Part shown: piece by piece, positions 1 to 8,800 of the stretch
Layout: each line of letters opens with the position of its first letter
How positions within the stretch are numbered: position 1 is the first letter of the stretch
DNA from: Gordonia zhenghanii
GTDB lineage: Bacteria > Actinomycetota > Actinomycetes > Mycobacteriales > Mycobacteriaceae
Length of the DNA stretch: 64,000 nucleotides
Assembly: GCF_021738965.1 (NCBI RefSeq)
Contig: NZ_JAKKOQ010000001.1
Location: 434,001 to 498,000 of the forward strand
Direction of reading: 5' to 3'
Notes under the pieces: generated by a model
The model's input: the letters and a program-made list of their open reading frames with translations, nothing else
What the model was told of the DNA's origin: nothing
Database searches by the model: none
Translations under genes and position numbers: made by a program

Positions 1-244
1 CACGCCTGTTCGTGAGAAGTCGTGACACGAGCTCCTCGTTGGTTCCGGCCGGTCCGACGGCGCCCGCCTTCGGCTGCCCGTAGACGTCCGCCGTGTCGAT
101 GAGAGTGACGCCCGAATCGACGGCGGCGTTCAAGACGCCCAACGCTGCGTCCTCGTCGATTCCGCCGTAGACGTGGGTCAACGCCATCCCGCCGAAACCG
201 ATCGGCGACGTCATGAGGCCGTCGCCGAGAGTGATCCTGTCCAT
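1..244 (-). CDS. Aldo/keto reductase, N-terminal part (runs off left edge)
   Basis: About 81 N-terminal residues of an NAD(P)H-dependent aldo/keto reductase are visible; the remainder lies beyond the window. The frame starts at an ATG preceded by GAAGGAG about 9 nt upstream. It shows the start of the TIM barrel (GFGGMAL) and the segment LIDTADVYG, which carries the conserved Asp and catalytic Tyr of the family. It lies 24 bp downstream of the MerR regulator on the same strand, so the two probably form an operon in which the regulator controls the reductase. The substrate cannot be inferred. Confidence 0.85.
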   Translation of the reverse strand, partial: MDRITLGDGLMTSPIGFGGMALTHVYGGIDEDAALGVLNAAVDSGVTLIDTADVYGQPKAGAVGPAGTNEELVSRLLTNRR

Positions 245-268
245 GAAAATGGTCTCCTTCACGTTCGT

Positions 269-706
269 TCAGTGGGTCCGACGCTGCTCGTCGAGCTCGT
301 CGGGATCGATGATCGGCTGCTCTGCACAGTCCTGACCGGCGTCGATGAGCTCCCGGTAGTGCCGGATCTTGACGTCCACGGCGTCCAGGTCGTCGGCGAG
401 TTCACGGATCCGCGACTCGATCTCCTCCCGGTGATCCTGCAACAGCCGCATCCTCCTCCCGTGAGTCCGCGCTCCCTGCCCGACCATGGTCACGAAATCG
501 CGCATCGCCGCAACCGGCATCCCGGTGCGACGCAGCCGGACCAGCAGATCGATCATGCGGACCGTCGGATCGTCATACCGCCGAACACCCGCCGAATTGC
601 GCGGCACCGCGGGGATCAGTCCTTCGGACTCATACCAGCGCAGAGTGTCACGCGAGAGACCGGTCCGAGCCGACACGTCGGCTATCGAGAGCTCATTGGA
701 CGTCAT
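269..706 (-). CDS. MerR-family transcriptional regulator
   Basis: A 145-residue MerR-type regulator. The N-terminal winged helix reads SIADVSARTGLSRDTLRWYE, with the family's RWYE(S)EGLIP turn at about residues 20-32. A coiled-coil dimerisation helix follows, and the C-terminus is short and charged with one Cys. The ATG was chosen because the HTH begins within eight residues of it and because a MerR-type promoter ends 6 nt upstream, leaving almost no leader. It is followed at once by the aldo/keto reductase. No metal-binding Cys pattern like that of MerR or CueR is present, so the inducer is more likely an organic or redox signal (inference). Confidence 0.85.
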   Translation of the reverse strand: MTSNELSIADVSARTGLSRDTLRWYESEGLIPAVPRNSAGVRRYDDPTVRMIDLLVRLRRTGMPVAAMRDFVTMVGQGARTHGRRMRLLQDHREEIESRIRELADDLDAVDVKIRHYRELIDAGQDCAEQPIIDPDELDEQRRTH

Positions 707-712
707 GAAGAA

Positions 713-743
713 ACGGTAGAGCTTGGAGTGCACTCCAACGCAA
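713..743 (-). promoter_or_regulatory. MerR-type promoter/operator with 19-bp spacer
   Basis: On the minus strand TTGCGT (738-743) and TACCGT (713-718) are separated by exactly 19 bp. The spacer contains the palindrome TTGGAGTGCACTCCAA (723-738, overlapping the -35 box by one base). A 19-bp spacer over a dyad is the hallmark of MerR-activated promoters. The -10 box ends only 6 nt before the ATG of the MerR gene, which suggests a leaderless transcript. The divergent helicase gene begins at 806. Confidence 0.75.
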
Positions 744-805
744 GGAACGCCGGCCTGTGGATAACGCGTTCGATCTCGTCGCAGGTCGCCTATACGTTGG
801 TTCCC

Positions 806-2902
806 ATGAACACTCCACCGGTTCTGACCGACGCGCAGCGCTCCGTCGCCGGACGCGTCATCACCTCGCTCGCCGGACCCGACGCCCGCCTCCGCGACGA
901 TCAGGAGACCGCCGTCGCGACACTGGCGACTCCCGGGTCGCGCGCGCTGGTCGTGCAGGCCACCGGTTGGGGCAAGTCGGCCGTCTACTGGGCGGCCACC
1001 GCAGTGGTCCGATCGACGGGCGGCGGGCCGACGCTGATCGTGTCGCCCCTCCTGTCCTTGATGCGTGACCAGGTGGCAGCGGCGGGCCGGGCCGGACTCT
1101 CTGCAGCCACCCTCAACTCCAGCAATGTCGACGAATGGTCGGCGGTGGAGAGCGATCTGCTGTCCGGGAGCCTCGACGTCCTGCTGGTCTCTCCCGAACG
1201 GCTCGCCAACCCGGGATTCGGCGCCCGGGTGCTCGACGCGCTCGCCGGACGGCTCGGCTTGGTCGTCATCGACGAAGCGCACGCGATCTCCGACTGGGGA
1301 CACGACTTTCGACCCGACTACCGTCGGGTCTCCGACGTCCTGCAGAACTTGAATCCGCAGACCTCGGTGCTCGCGACCACCGCGACGGCGAACCAGCGGG
1401 TCACTGACGACATCGCCGACCAGTTGGGCGAGGCCACCCTGGTTCTGCGCGGACCACTGGCCCGGAAATCGTTGCACCTCAACGTCGTCGACGGGCTGTC
1501 CCCGATTCAGCGGTACGGCTGGGTCGCGCAAGAACTTCCGTTCCTCCCCGGCTCGGGCATCATCTACGTGCTGACGGTCGCCGACGCCGACCGGCTGGTC
1601 ACCGCCATCCGAACGGTGTGCGGCGACGACACTCCGGTGGCCGCATACACCGGTCAACTGCCCGCCGACGAACGTCACGAACTCGAGGACGCTCTCCTGG
1701 ACAACCGAGTGAAGGCGTTGGTCGCCACATCGGCGCTCGGCATGGGTTTCGACAAACCCGACCTCGGGTTCGTCGTGCACGTCGGCGCACCGCCGTCGCC
1801 GGTGGCCTACTACCAGCAGGTCGGTCGTGCCGGCCGTGCCCTCGACGAAGCCGTCGTGGTCCTGCTCGCCTCCCGGCTCGACGACTCGATCTGGGACTAC
1901 TTCGCGACCGCCACCATCCCCGATCCGAAGCGGATGGACCGGATCCTCGACGCGATGAACGAGGCAGGCACTCCGTTGAGTGTGCCGAATCTGGAGTCGG
2001 CCACCGGAATTCGACGCGGCAAGGTGGAATTGGCCGTCAAGCAGCTGGCCGTCGACGGTGTCGTGGAACGCACCTCGGACGGATGGGCGGCGACTGGCAG
2101 ACCGTACGTCTACGACGCACCGCACTACGAGGGCGTCGTCGCCGTACGACAGCGCGAGGCCGACATCATGCGCTCGTTCGTGCGCGGCGAACGCTGTCTG
2201 ATGCGACTGCTCACCGAGTCGCTCGACGATCCCGCGGCGCAGGACTGCGGTCGCTGCTCGGTGTGCCGCGGCGAACTCACGCCGGGACTGAATGCCCGTC
2301 CCGACGAGGAGACCGTCGCGACCCTGTCGGCGGTCCTTCGACGGGACGCGCAGATCCTCGCGCCCCGAAAGATGTGGCCCGGCGGGTCATTCGGCCGCCG
2401 AGGCCGGATCTCGCCCGACCTCGCAGCCGAAGCGGGTCGCGTCCTCGCCTTCGCCGACGCACCACAGTGGGGCGACGTCCTCGGCTCCGCCAAGAACGGC
2501 GACGCGACGGCACGCGAACGACTCGCCGAGTCAGCAGTCGCCGTCCTCGGCGACTGGGGACGACGCGGCGGCATCCGACCGGAGACGATCGTCTCCCTCG
2601 ACCTACAGGGCGGCGACCTGGCGGCCGACCTCGCGCAACGACTCCGCACCGTCGGTCGTCGGCCGGGGACCGACTATCCGGTACTCGGCGGCCCGATCCC
2701 CAGTCGGGACGCGACCAGCGCGACCGAAGCCGCCTACTGGCGCGATCACCTCGGGCAGGCTCCGACCGACGTCGCAGGCCTAGCGGTGCTCCTCGTGGTC
2801 GACGAGACGTCGTCGGGGTGGCCGGTCACGCTGGCCGCCGCCTCGCTGCGGGAGGCCGGAGCCACCGCGGTGCTGCCGATGCTGGTGCACCAGACCGTGT
2901 GA
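806..2902 (+). CDS. RecQ-like superfamily II DNA helicase (SftH-like)
   Basis: A 698-residue ATP-dependent DNA helicase. The Walker A is ATGWGKS (52-58), the DEAH box lies at 156-159 within VIDEAHAISDWGHDFRPDYRR, and motif VI is YYQQVGRAGR (335-344). A winged-helix-like segment (about 375-440) is followed by four cysteines (464, 481, 484, 487; CGRCSVC), probably a zinc site. The C-terminal 200 residues do not look like an HRDC domain. This arrangement fits the mycobacterial SftH clade better than canonical RecQ (inference). The ATG at 806 was chosen because helicase homology starts shortly after it, and TATACG at 791-796 gives a -10 box with a short leader. Nearly 210 in-frame codons upstream encode nothing recognisable. 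Confidence 0.85.
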   Translation: MNTPPVLTDAQRSVAGRVITSLAGPDARLRDDQETAVATLATPGSRALVVQATGWGKSAVYWAATAVVRSTGGGPTLIVSPLLSLMRDQVAAAGRAGLSAATLNSSNVDEWSAVESDLLSGSLDVLLVSPERLANPGFGARVLDALAGRLGLVVIDEAHAISDWGHDFRPDYRRVSDVLQNLNPQTSVLATTATANQRVTDDIADQLGEATLVLRGPLARKSLHLNVVDGLSPIQRYGWVAQELPFLPGSGIIYVLTVADADRLVTAIRTVCGDDTPVAAYTGQLPADERHELEDALLDNRVKALVATSALGMGFDKPDLGFVVHVGAPPSPVAYYQQVGRAGRALDEAVVVLLASRLDDSIWDYFATATIPDPKRMDRILDAMNEAGTPLSVPNLESATGIRRGKVELAVKQLAVDGVVERTSDGWAATGRPYVYDAPHYEGVVAVRQREADIMRSFVRGERCLMRLLTESLDDPAAQDCGRCSVCRGELTPGLNARPDEETVATLSAVLRRDAQILAPRKMWPGGSFGRRGRISPDLAAEAGRVLAFADAPQWGDVLGSAKNGDATARERLAESAVAVLGDWGRRGGIRPETIVSLDLQGGDLAADLAQRLRTVGRRPGTDYPVLGGPIPSRDATSATEAAYWRDHLGQAPTDVAGLAVLLVVDETSSGWPVTLAAASLREAGATAVLPMLVHQTV

Positions 2903-2921
2903 AGTCAGACCGGCGGGACGT

Positions 2922-3347
2922 TCAGTCTGCGACGTACTCGCCGTAGCCGAGACCACGCAGACTCGCGCGGATCTTGGCCGCAGCGTCGTCGAGTGACTCC
3001 GGCGACGGGTCTTGCTCGGCCTGCGAGAGGTCGAACACCTCCAGCGTGTGCGCCGGGAACACGTGGATGTGGAGGTGCGGCACTTCCAGACCCGCGATCA
3101 ACAGGCCCATGCGCGGCGCGTCGAACGCGTCCTTCACCGCGCGGCCGACCTTCTGCGAGACGTCCGTCAGGTGCGTGAACGTCGGGGTGTCGATCTGCTC
3201 CCAGTGGTCGATCTCCTTGCGCGGCACCACGAGCACGTGGCCGGGCGTCACCGGGTTGATCGTCATGAACCCGACCGACGTCCCGTCCTTCCAGACGAAA
3301 CGTCCGGGCAGGTCTCCGTTGATGATGTGCGTGAATACCGAAGCCAT
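2922..3347 (-). CDS. HIT-family (histidine triad) nucleotide-binding protein
   Basis: A 141-residue HIT protein, the usual family length. The histidine triad is HLHIHVFPAH, with His91, His93 and His95; the middle histidine is the nucleophile for AMP transfer in this family. Likely chemistry is hydrolysis of phosphoramidates or dinucleoside polyphosphates in the cytoplasm. It sits 22 bp after phoR on the same strand and may be the last gene of the phoPR transcript. The specific substrate cannot be told. Confidence 0.9.
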   Translation of the reverse strand: MASVFTHIINGDLPGRFVWKDGTSVGFMTINPVTPGHVLVVPRKEIDHWEQIDTPTFTHLTDVSQKVGRAVKDAFDAPRMGLLIAGLEVPHLHIHVFPAHTLEVFDLSQAEQDPSPESLDDAAAKIRASLRGLGYGEYVAD

Positions 3348-3369
3348 GCCCCGACCTTACTTCTCTGGC

Positions 3370-4779
3370 TCACTGCTCGCGTGGGAGCGCGAACCAGAAG
3401 CGCGCACCGTGCCCCGGTTCGGACAGCACACCGACGCGGCCCGAGTGCGCGTGCACGAGGGCGGCGACGATCGACAACCCCAGGCCGCTTCCCGACCCCG
3501 AGTCGTCGCGGTGCCGTGACGGGTCGCCGCGGTAGAAGCGTTCGAAGACGTGCTCGCATTCGTGGGCGGTGAGACCGGGCCCCTCGTCGGCGACCTCGAC
3601 GACGACGTCGGGGCCGTCGACTCGTGCGGACACCGTGACGGCCCCGCCGGTGTGCGCGATCGCGTTGCCGACGAGGTTCCCGAGAACTTGACGGAGCCGC
3701 AACCGGTCGCCGGAGACCACCGTCGCCGGATCGAACGCCGCCAGGTCGATGTCGATCGTCCGGTCCGGTGCCGACGCACGTGCCGCCTCCACCGAGTCGA
3801 CGATCAATGGCAGGACGTCGACGGGCCCGACGGACAACGGACGCTGCGCGTCCAGCCGTGCGAGCACCAGCAAGTCTTCGACGAGCATCGTCATCCGGTC
3901 GGCCTCCCCGGAGATACGACGGACGGCGTCGGCGGGATCCGACGTGCCGCCGATCGACATGAGGTCGGCGAAACCTTTGATCGAGGTCAGCGGGGTGCGC
4001 AACTCGTGCGATGCATCGGCGACGAACCGCCGCATCTTCTCCTCCGACGCCCGCGCCTGCTGCTCGGACGCCTCGGTCGCTGCGAATGCGCTCTGGATCT
4101 GGACGAGCATCGCGTTGAGCGACTCGCCGAGGCTCCCCACTTCGGTGTTCGCGGGACGCGCTGGCACTCGCCGGTGCAGGTCTCCGCCCGCGATTGCGTG
4201 CGCGGTCTCCTCGACCCGTCGCAACGGCCGCAGACTCGTGCGGACCAGCAGGTAGCTGAGGACGCCGATGGCGATCAGGACGATGCAGCCGACGCCGACC
4301 TGCAACCAGATCAACCGGGTCATGGTGGCGTTCACGTCGCTCAACGGGATCGCGACGATGCTCGACATCCCGTTCGAGGTTCGCTTCACCACCCGCCAAC
4401 TCGGACCGCTTCCCGCTGAGTGGACGGTGCGCGGCGAAGCGTCGCCGTCCGGCAGCGACGACAGGTCCGGTGCCGACTCGAAGTCGTTGAACTGAATCTG
4501 CAAGCCGTTCGGGAGCGTCGACGCGACGAAGTACTGCGACGGTGGACGACGAAGTCCGGGCGGCCCCGGGGCGTCGTCGCTACGCGGCCCGTGCGGTTGT
4601 GCCCAGCCGTTGACTGCGTCGTTGAGTCCCTCGTCGACGCGGGAGACGAGGTCGGCGCGCATCGCCGAGGTCACCGCGACACCGGAGGCTCCCAGTCCGA
4701 CGAGTACCAGGACCACCGTCAGCAGAACCAGAGTCACTCGTAGCGGCATCGCCCGCATACGCGCGGTGAGCGCGTTCAC
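3370..4779 (-). CDS. phoR: Sensor histidine kinase PhoR
   Basis: A 469-residue membrane histidine kinase. TM1 is at about 14-37 (LVLLTVVLVLVGLGASGVAV), followed by an extracytoplasmic sensor loop to about 155, TM2 at about 157-180 and a HAMP segment at about 180-232. The H-box ASHELRTPLTSIKGF has the phosphorylated His at 258. N, G1 and G2 boxes (NAIAHTGG, DEGPGL, GSGLGLSI) form the ATPase lid. It closely resembles mycobacterial PhoR in sequence and in its partner. The GTG start overlaps the phoP stop codon (GTGA), so translation is coupled. Confidence 0.88.
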   Translation of the reverse strand: MNALTARMRAMPLRVTLVLLTVVLVLVGLGASGVAVTSAMRADLVSRVDEGLNDAVNGWAQPHGPRSDDAPGPPGLRRPPSQYFVASTLPNGLQIQFNDFESAPDLSSLPDGDASPRTVHSAGSGPSWRVVKRTSNGMSSIVAIPLSDVNATMTRLIWLQVGVGCIVLIAIGVLSYLLVRTSLRPLRRVEETAHAIAGGDLHRRVPARPANTEVGSLGESLNAMLVQIQSAFAATEASEQQARASEEKMRRFVADASHELRTPLTSIKGFADLMSIGGTSDPADAVRRISGEADRMTMLVEDLLVLARLDAQRPLSVGPVDVLPLIVDSVEAARASAPDRTIDIDLAAFDPATVVSGDRLRLRQVLGNLVGNAIAHTGGAVTVSARVDGPDVVVEVADEGPGLTAHECEHVFERFYRGDPSRHRDDSGSGSGLGLSIVAALVHAHSGRVGVLSEPGHGARFWFALPREQ

Positions 4780-5480
4780 GTACGCGGTTCACGCAGCACG
4801 TAGCCGACGCCGCGCAGCGTGTGGATGAGGCGTTGCGGACCGGTGTCGACCTTGCGCCGCAGGTACGAGACATACGATTCGACGACGTTCACGTCGCCGC
4901 CGAAGTCGTAGTTCCACACGTGGTCCAGGATGCGCGGCTTGGACAGGACCGTCCCGGCGTTGACCATGAAGTAGCGCAGAAGCGTGAACTCGGTCGGCGA
5001 GAGCGCGACGAGTTCGCCGTCTTTGAACACCTCGTGAGTGTCCTCGTTCAACTCGATGTCAGCGAACACGATGCGCGACGGCTCGGTGGCCTTGTCGCCG
5101 TGTCCGTTGCGCCGCAGCAAGACTCCGATCCGCGCGACGACCTCCTCGAGGCTGAACGGTTTGGTGACATAGTCGTCTCCGCCGATGGTGAGCCCGTTGA
5201 CCTTGTCCTCGACCGAGTCCCGAGCGGACAGAAACAGAGCAGGCGCATCGATCCCGTCGGCGCGGAGCCTGCGCAACAGCCCGAATCCATCCATTCCCGG
5301 CATCATCACGTCGAGGATCAGGACGTCGGGTCGGTAGGTGCGAGCGATGTCGATCGCCGCCGGACCGTCCGCCGCGGTCCGCACTTCGTGGCCTTGGAAC
5401 TTCAAGGACACTGACAGCAGTTCGCGGATGTTCTCCTCGTCGTCGACGACAAGCACTTTGGCGGCAGGGGTCTCGCTCAT
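4776..5480 (-). CDS. phoP: Response regulator PhoP (OmpR/PhoB family)
   Basis: A 234-residue response regulator. The receiver domain has the acidic pair Asp13/Asp14, phospho-acceptor Asp57 (LILDVMMPGMDGFG) and the conserved Lys in DYVTKPFSLEEVVAR. The C-terminal winged helix ends HTLRGVGYVLREPRT. LSVSLKFQGHEV, DGIDAPALFLSARDS and WNYDFGGDVNVVESYVSYLRR are near-identical to mycobacterial PhoP, which controls cell-envelope lipid and stress genes. The ATG at 5480 was preferred to a TTG nine bases upstream because it matches the family N-terminus. Only 41 nt separate it from the upstream HTH_42 gene. Confidence 0.9.
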   Translation of the reverse strand: MSETPAAKVLVVDDEENIRELLSVSLKFQGHEVRTAADGPAAIDIARTYRPDVLILDVMMPGMDGFGLLRRLRADGIDAPALFLSARDSVEDKVNGLTIGGDDYVTKPFSLEEVVARIGVLLRRNGHGDKATEPSRIVFADIELNEDTHEVFKDGELVALSPTEFTLLRYFMVNAGTVLSKPRILDHVWNYDFGGDVNVVESYVSYLRRKVDTGPQRLIHTLRGVGYVLREPRT

Positions 5481-5521
5481 AGCAGTCAATAATGCACGTC
5501 CAGGCTCTGTTCGGGCTGTCC

Positions 5522-6742
5522 TTATGCTGGGAGATTCCTGTGAACCGGGTTCTTCATCATCGGGGAGGCGAACATGCCCTGCGTGAGCCGGACGTCACCC
5601 AACCACTCGGCGAGCTCGGCCGCCTTCGATTCGAGAGCCCGAACGCCTTCGGGCGGAACGTCTTCCAGGAGCTGGATGCGGACAGCGCCGTCGCCGGATC
5701 CGCCGTCCTGAACCCAGCCGCCGACGATTCGGCCGTCCCACCACGCCGTCTGTCCACCGTTGCCGTTGGTGTCGAAGAGATGCCGGACGTGGCTGTCGTC
5801 GAGATAGAACGCGCGCTGCTTCCATCCCATCGTAGTCGGGTCGAGTCCGGGCAGCAGCAGTGCGCGCGGCTCCACCGGGTCGAGGGGTTCGACGTCGTCG
5901 GCGAGGAGATAGCCGACGTCGCCCGACGACAGATCCACTTCGACGACGTCGAGAGCCGCGAGCGCGGCGCGGACAGCCGTCTTCGTGGACCCCAGCCACC
6001 AGACGAGGTCGGTCTCGGTGCCGGGGCCGAAGGACCGCAGCCAGCGAGCCACCAGGTCGCGGAGGCCGTCGGCGGCGGTCACCGCGGGGAGCGACTCGCC
6101 GAGCCACGACGACATCGACGTCCAGCCGGGGCGGGACGCGAACCAGTCGGCTCGATTCGTGCCGCGGACCACCTCGCCCGCGGCCGCCAGGTGATTGAGC
6201 AGCCGCGGCAGCATCTGCGACGGGCCGCCGTACTTCTTCCCCACATCGCGCACGATTGCGATATCGAAGTCCGGCAACGCTTTTCGAATCTCTGCCGCGG
6301 TCAACTCGGTACCGTCCAACAGGGCGAGGACCGCGGTGCGCGCGTCCGCGATCCAGGCTTCCGGATCCACGGGGCCGTCATCGCGTCGCAGGTCGCGCAG
6401 GAGGTTCGTCCGTTCGGACGCCGCGACACGACTGCCGACGGCACCGACTGCGTCGGCCAGGACCGGACGGCTCATCACGAAGAGAGTCCGCCGCATCGCC
6501 AGTTGCTTCACGACGCTGCGCTCGGCGTAGAGCGCAGCGTCGACGGTCTCCCTCCGAATTCCGGGGCCACGCGCCCACACCGACAGGTGCACGGTCGACG
6601 CGGTGGTCGCGTGCAGTCCGACCATGGCGTCGGCGACGTCGACGACAGATGTCGCTGGCCCGACCCCGGCTGCGCCCGCCAGCAGGTGCCGCCGCTGGAG
6701 GCGGTTGCGGCGTTGAGCGTCATCGACGAACGGTCGGGTCAC
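5522..6742 (-). CDS. Winged-helix DNA-binding protein of the HTH_42 (AlkZ/YcaQ-like) family
   Basis: A 406-residue protein of the three-winged-helix HTH_42 family, which includes DNA glycosylases such as AlkZ and YcaQ. Recognisable parts are the N-terminal VADAMVGLHATTASTVHLSVWAR, the central MLPRLLNHLAAAGEVVRGT and the C-terminal GQTAWWDGRIVGGW. Whether it excises damaged bases is not established for this subfamily. The GTG start overlaps the stop of the RidA gene (GTGA). It sits between RidA and phoP in one minus-strand run. Confidence 0.75.
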   Translation of the reverse strand: MTRPFVDDAQRRNRLQRRHLLAGAAGVGPATSVVDVADAMVGLHATTASTVHLSVWARGPGIRRETVDAALYAERSVVKQLAMRRTLFVMSRPVLADAVGAVGSRVAASERTNLLRDLRRDDGPVDPEAWIADARTAVLALLDGTELTAAEIRKALPDFDIAIVRDVGKKYGGPSQMLPRLLNHLAAAGEVVRGTNRADWFASRPGWTSMSSWLGESLPAVTAADGLRDLVARWLRSFGPGTETDLVWWLGSTKTAVRAALAALDVVEVDLSSGDVGYLLADDVEPLDPVEPRALLLPGLDPTTMGWKQRAFYLDDSHVRHLFDTNGNGGQTAWWDGRIVGGWVQDGGSGDGAVRIQLLEDVPPEGVRALESKAAELAEWLGDVRLTQGMFASPMMKNPVHRNLPA

Positions 6743-7155
6743 GGCAGGCCCGAACCGCGCAGGGCCGCGACCGCGTCGAGTTCCACACGCTGCCCCGGAT
6801 AGGGCAGCACGGTGACGGAGACGATCACGGCGGGCGGGATCTCGCCGCCGAACTCGGGCGCCAACGCCTCCCAGACCGCGGCGAGGTCGGCGCGCTGCGA
6901 CGTCGCGATGTAGACGGTCAGCTTCACGATGTCGTCGATCGCGGCGCCGCGCTCGTCGAGCAGGACCGACAGGAGCCGGAACGCGTGGGTGACCTGTGCG
7001 ACCGGATCGTCGGGCCCCACCACGGCTCCGTCCGAGTCGAGCGGCGACACCCCCGCTGTGTAGAGCATGGTCGCATCGGAGACCTCGGCGCTGTAGGCGA
7101 ACCCGCCGTCGAACAGCTTCTGCGATCCGTGCCTGCGCACGCGTGGTCGAGTCAT
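6739..7155 (-). CDS. RidA/YjgF-family enamine/imine deaminase-like protein
   Basis: A 138-residue Rid-family protein, typical length. Conserved segments are YSAEVSDATMLYTAGVSPLDSDG near the N-terminus and VSVTVLPYPGQRVELDAVAAL near the C-terminus; the Arg of PGQR fits the substrate-carboxylate Arg of the family. The ATG start overlaps the esterase stop (ATGA), and its own stop overlaps the HTH_42 start, so it is coupled on both sides. Members hydrolyse reactive enamines and imines, but many paralogues have other or unknown roles. Confidence 0.85.
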   Translation of the reverse strand: MTRPRVRRHGSQKLFDGGFAYSAEVSDATMLYTAGVSPLDSDGAVVGPDDPVAQVTHAFRLLSVLLDERGAAIDDIVKLTVYIATSQRADLAAVWEALAPEFGGEIPPAVIVSVTVLPYPGQRVELDAVAALRGSGLP

Positions 7156-8729
7156 CGGAAGCTCAACGCCTCCTCGCCCCACGCCTGCAGCATTGCGTCG
7201 TCGAGCCCGAGAGCCGCCGTGTCCTCCGCGCCGATCCGCAGCGACGCGTGCCGGTCGTCGGTGTACGACTCCCACACCGCACCGCCACGGTCGCTGCCGT
7301 CACCGACGCGCGGATCCCCGGAAGCAGCGAAGTTGAGCCAGCGCCGCTGGACGCGGCGGCACACCTCGTCACCGGTCTGCCGTCCGCCGAGCCGGTACAT
7401 CGGGTCGCGCTTCGTCGACGCCGGATTGCCCCACACGTACGGCAGTTCGGTGGCGTGGGCGGCGCCGAATCCGATGAAGCGCAGCAGCGGCGTCGCCCAG
7501 TCGAAGCGGTACAGGTGCACCGGAGCCTGCCGGTTGTGGGCTTCGGCGATCCACAGCGCCGGCATCCGGAAACCGATGTCGCGGGAGATCGCCATGCTCC
7601 GCACACTCGCCTTCACGTGTTGGTACGACTCGTCGAGGTGGTCTGGTTCGGGCAGCGGAAGATCGGGCTGCTCGGTGCCGATGTGGGCGAACATCGCGTC
7701 CACATGCTCGGACTTCACCGGCATCAACGGTGACGACATCCACTTGAACAGCGACGTCTCGTGCCGGTTGGTGCCGATCAGCAACGGCACGGGCAACGAC
7801 GCGTCGGCGTCGTACACGTGCAGCGGATCGTCCGGGATCAGGTCGCCGTCGATGACGGGTGTGTGCGCGATGGTGCCCGGGAAGTCGCGCGGGACAGTCA
7901 GGAACGCCCGCTGCGACCCCGCGACGAGCGGGCCGGCCGGGACGTTGCGGAGCATCCCGGGTCGGACCTTCTCCTGCGGCAGCGGCGCGAGAGTGATCTC
8001 GGCGTGCTTCTCCGCCCGTTCGCGGCCGTAGACACTCGTCGCGGGCGAGCTCTGGGCGATCGCGCGGTGCACGAGTCCCTCCGCGTCCGGCATCGTCAGC
8101 AGGGTGGTGACGATGCCGCCGCCCGCGGACTCGCCGAACACGGTGACGTTCGACGGGTCGCCGCCGAAGCCCGCGATGTTGCGATTGACCCACCGCAGGG
8201 CGGCGAGCACATCGGACATGCCGCAGTTGGCCTCGTACGTCTGGTCGGCCGTCGACCACGCCGACAGATCCGTGAAACCGAACGCCCCCATCCGGTAGTT
8301 CACGGTGACGATCACCGTCGGCGTGCCCGCGCTGTTGCCCGTCGTGATCAGGGAGACCGGGTTGTACATCGGCTGCGAGCCCGCACCGCACAGGTAGGCT
8401 CCGCCGTGGATCCACACCATCACCGGGAGTTCCGCGTCGCTCGCCGCCGCACCGCGCGGCGTCGCGACGTTCAAGTAGAGGCAGTCCTCCTCCTGGCGAG
8501 CGCCGTCGGCGAGTTCGATCACCTGCATCACGGGTTGCGGACACACCGGCCCGAAGGCGTCGGCCGGGACGACGTCGGCGTGATACGCGGGCTCCACCGC
8601 ATGCCGCCACCGCAACTCGTGGACCGGCGGCCGCGCGTAGGCGATGCCCTTCCAGACGTCGATGGAATCCCCGGAGACGCCGCGGACCGGTCCGTAGGAG
8701 GTGTCGACGACCAGATCATCGGAGTGCAC
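7152..8729 (-). CDS. Type-B carboxylesterase/lipase
   Basis: A 525-residue alpha/beta-hydrolase of the carboxylesterase type B family. The oxyanion loop WIHGGAYLCG lies at about 107-116 and the nucleophile elbow GESAGG has Ser201. EDCLYLNVATP is the family signature near residue 81. The catalytic Glu is probably in GTNRHETSLFKW, and the His in FGAAHATELPYVWG. No signal peptide is visible, so it is probably cytoplasmic. The GTG start heads the run ending in phoPR. The substrate is unknown. Confidence 0.9.
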   Translation of the reverse strand: MHSDDLVVDTSYGPVRGVSGDSIDVWKGIAYARPPVHELRWRHAVEPAYHADVVPADAFGPVCPQPVMQVIELADGARQEEDCLYLNVATPRGAAASDAELPVMVWIHGGAYLCGAGSQPMYNPVSLITTGNSAGTPTVIVTVNYRMGAFGFTDLSAWSTADQTYEANCGMSDVLAALRWVNRNIAGFGGDPSNVTVFGESAGGGIVTTLLTMPDAEGLVHRAIAQSSPATSVYGRERAEKHAEITLAPLPQEKVRPGMLRNVPAGPLVAGSQRAFLTVPRDFPGTIAHTPVIDGDLIPDDPLHVYDADASLPVPLLIGTNRHETSLFKWMSSPLMPVKSEHVDAMFAHIGTEQPDLPLPEPDHLDESYQHVKASVRSMAISRDIGFRMPALWIAEAHNRQAPVHLYRFDWATPLLRFIGFGAAHATELPYVWGNPASTKRDPMYRLGGRQTGDEVCRRVQRRWLNFAASGDPRVGDGSDRGGAVWESYTDDRHASLRIGAEDTAALGLDDAMLQAWGEEALSFR

Positions 8730-8800
8730 GACACCATTGTGCCGTCAGAAGTCCCGGTCCCGCAGTGCGAGTGCGCCCACGCATCCGTACGCTCGCTGCC

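Noticed and set aside
269..2125. Long minus-strand frame extending the MerR gene by about 470 residues upstream
   Set aside because: It is the antisense of the helicase gene; composition is Arg/Gly-rich with no domain, and a clear start with promoter exists at 706.
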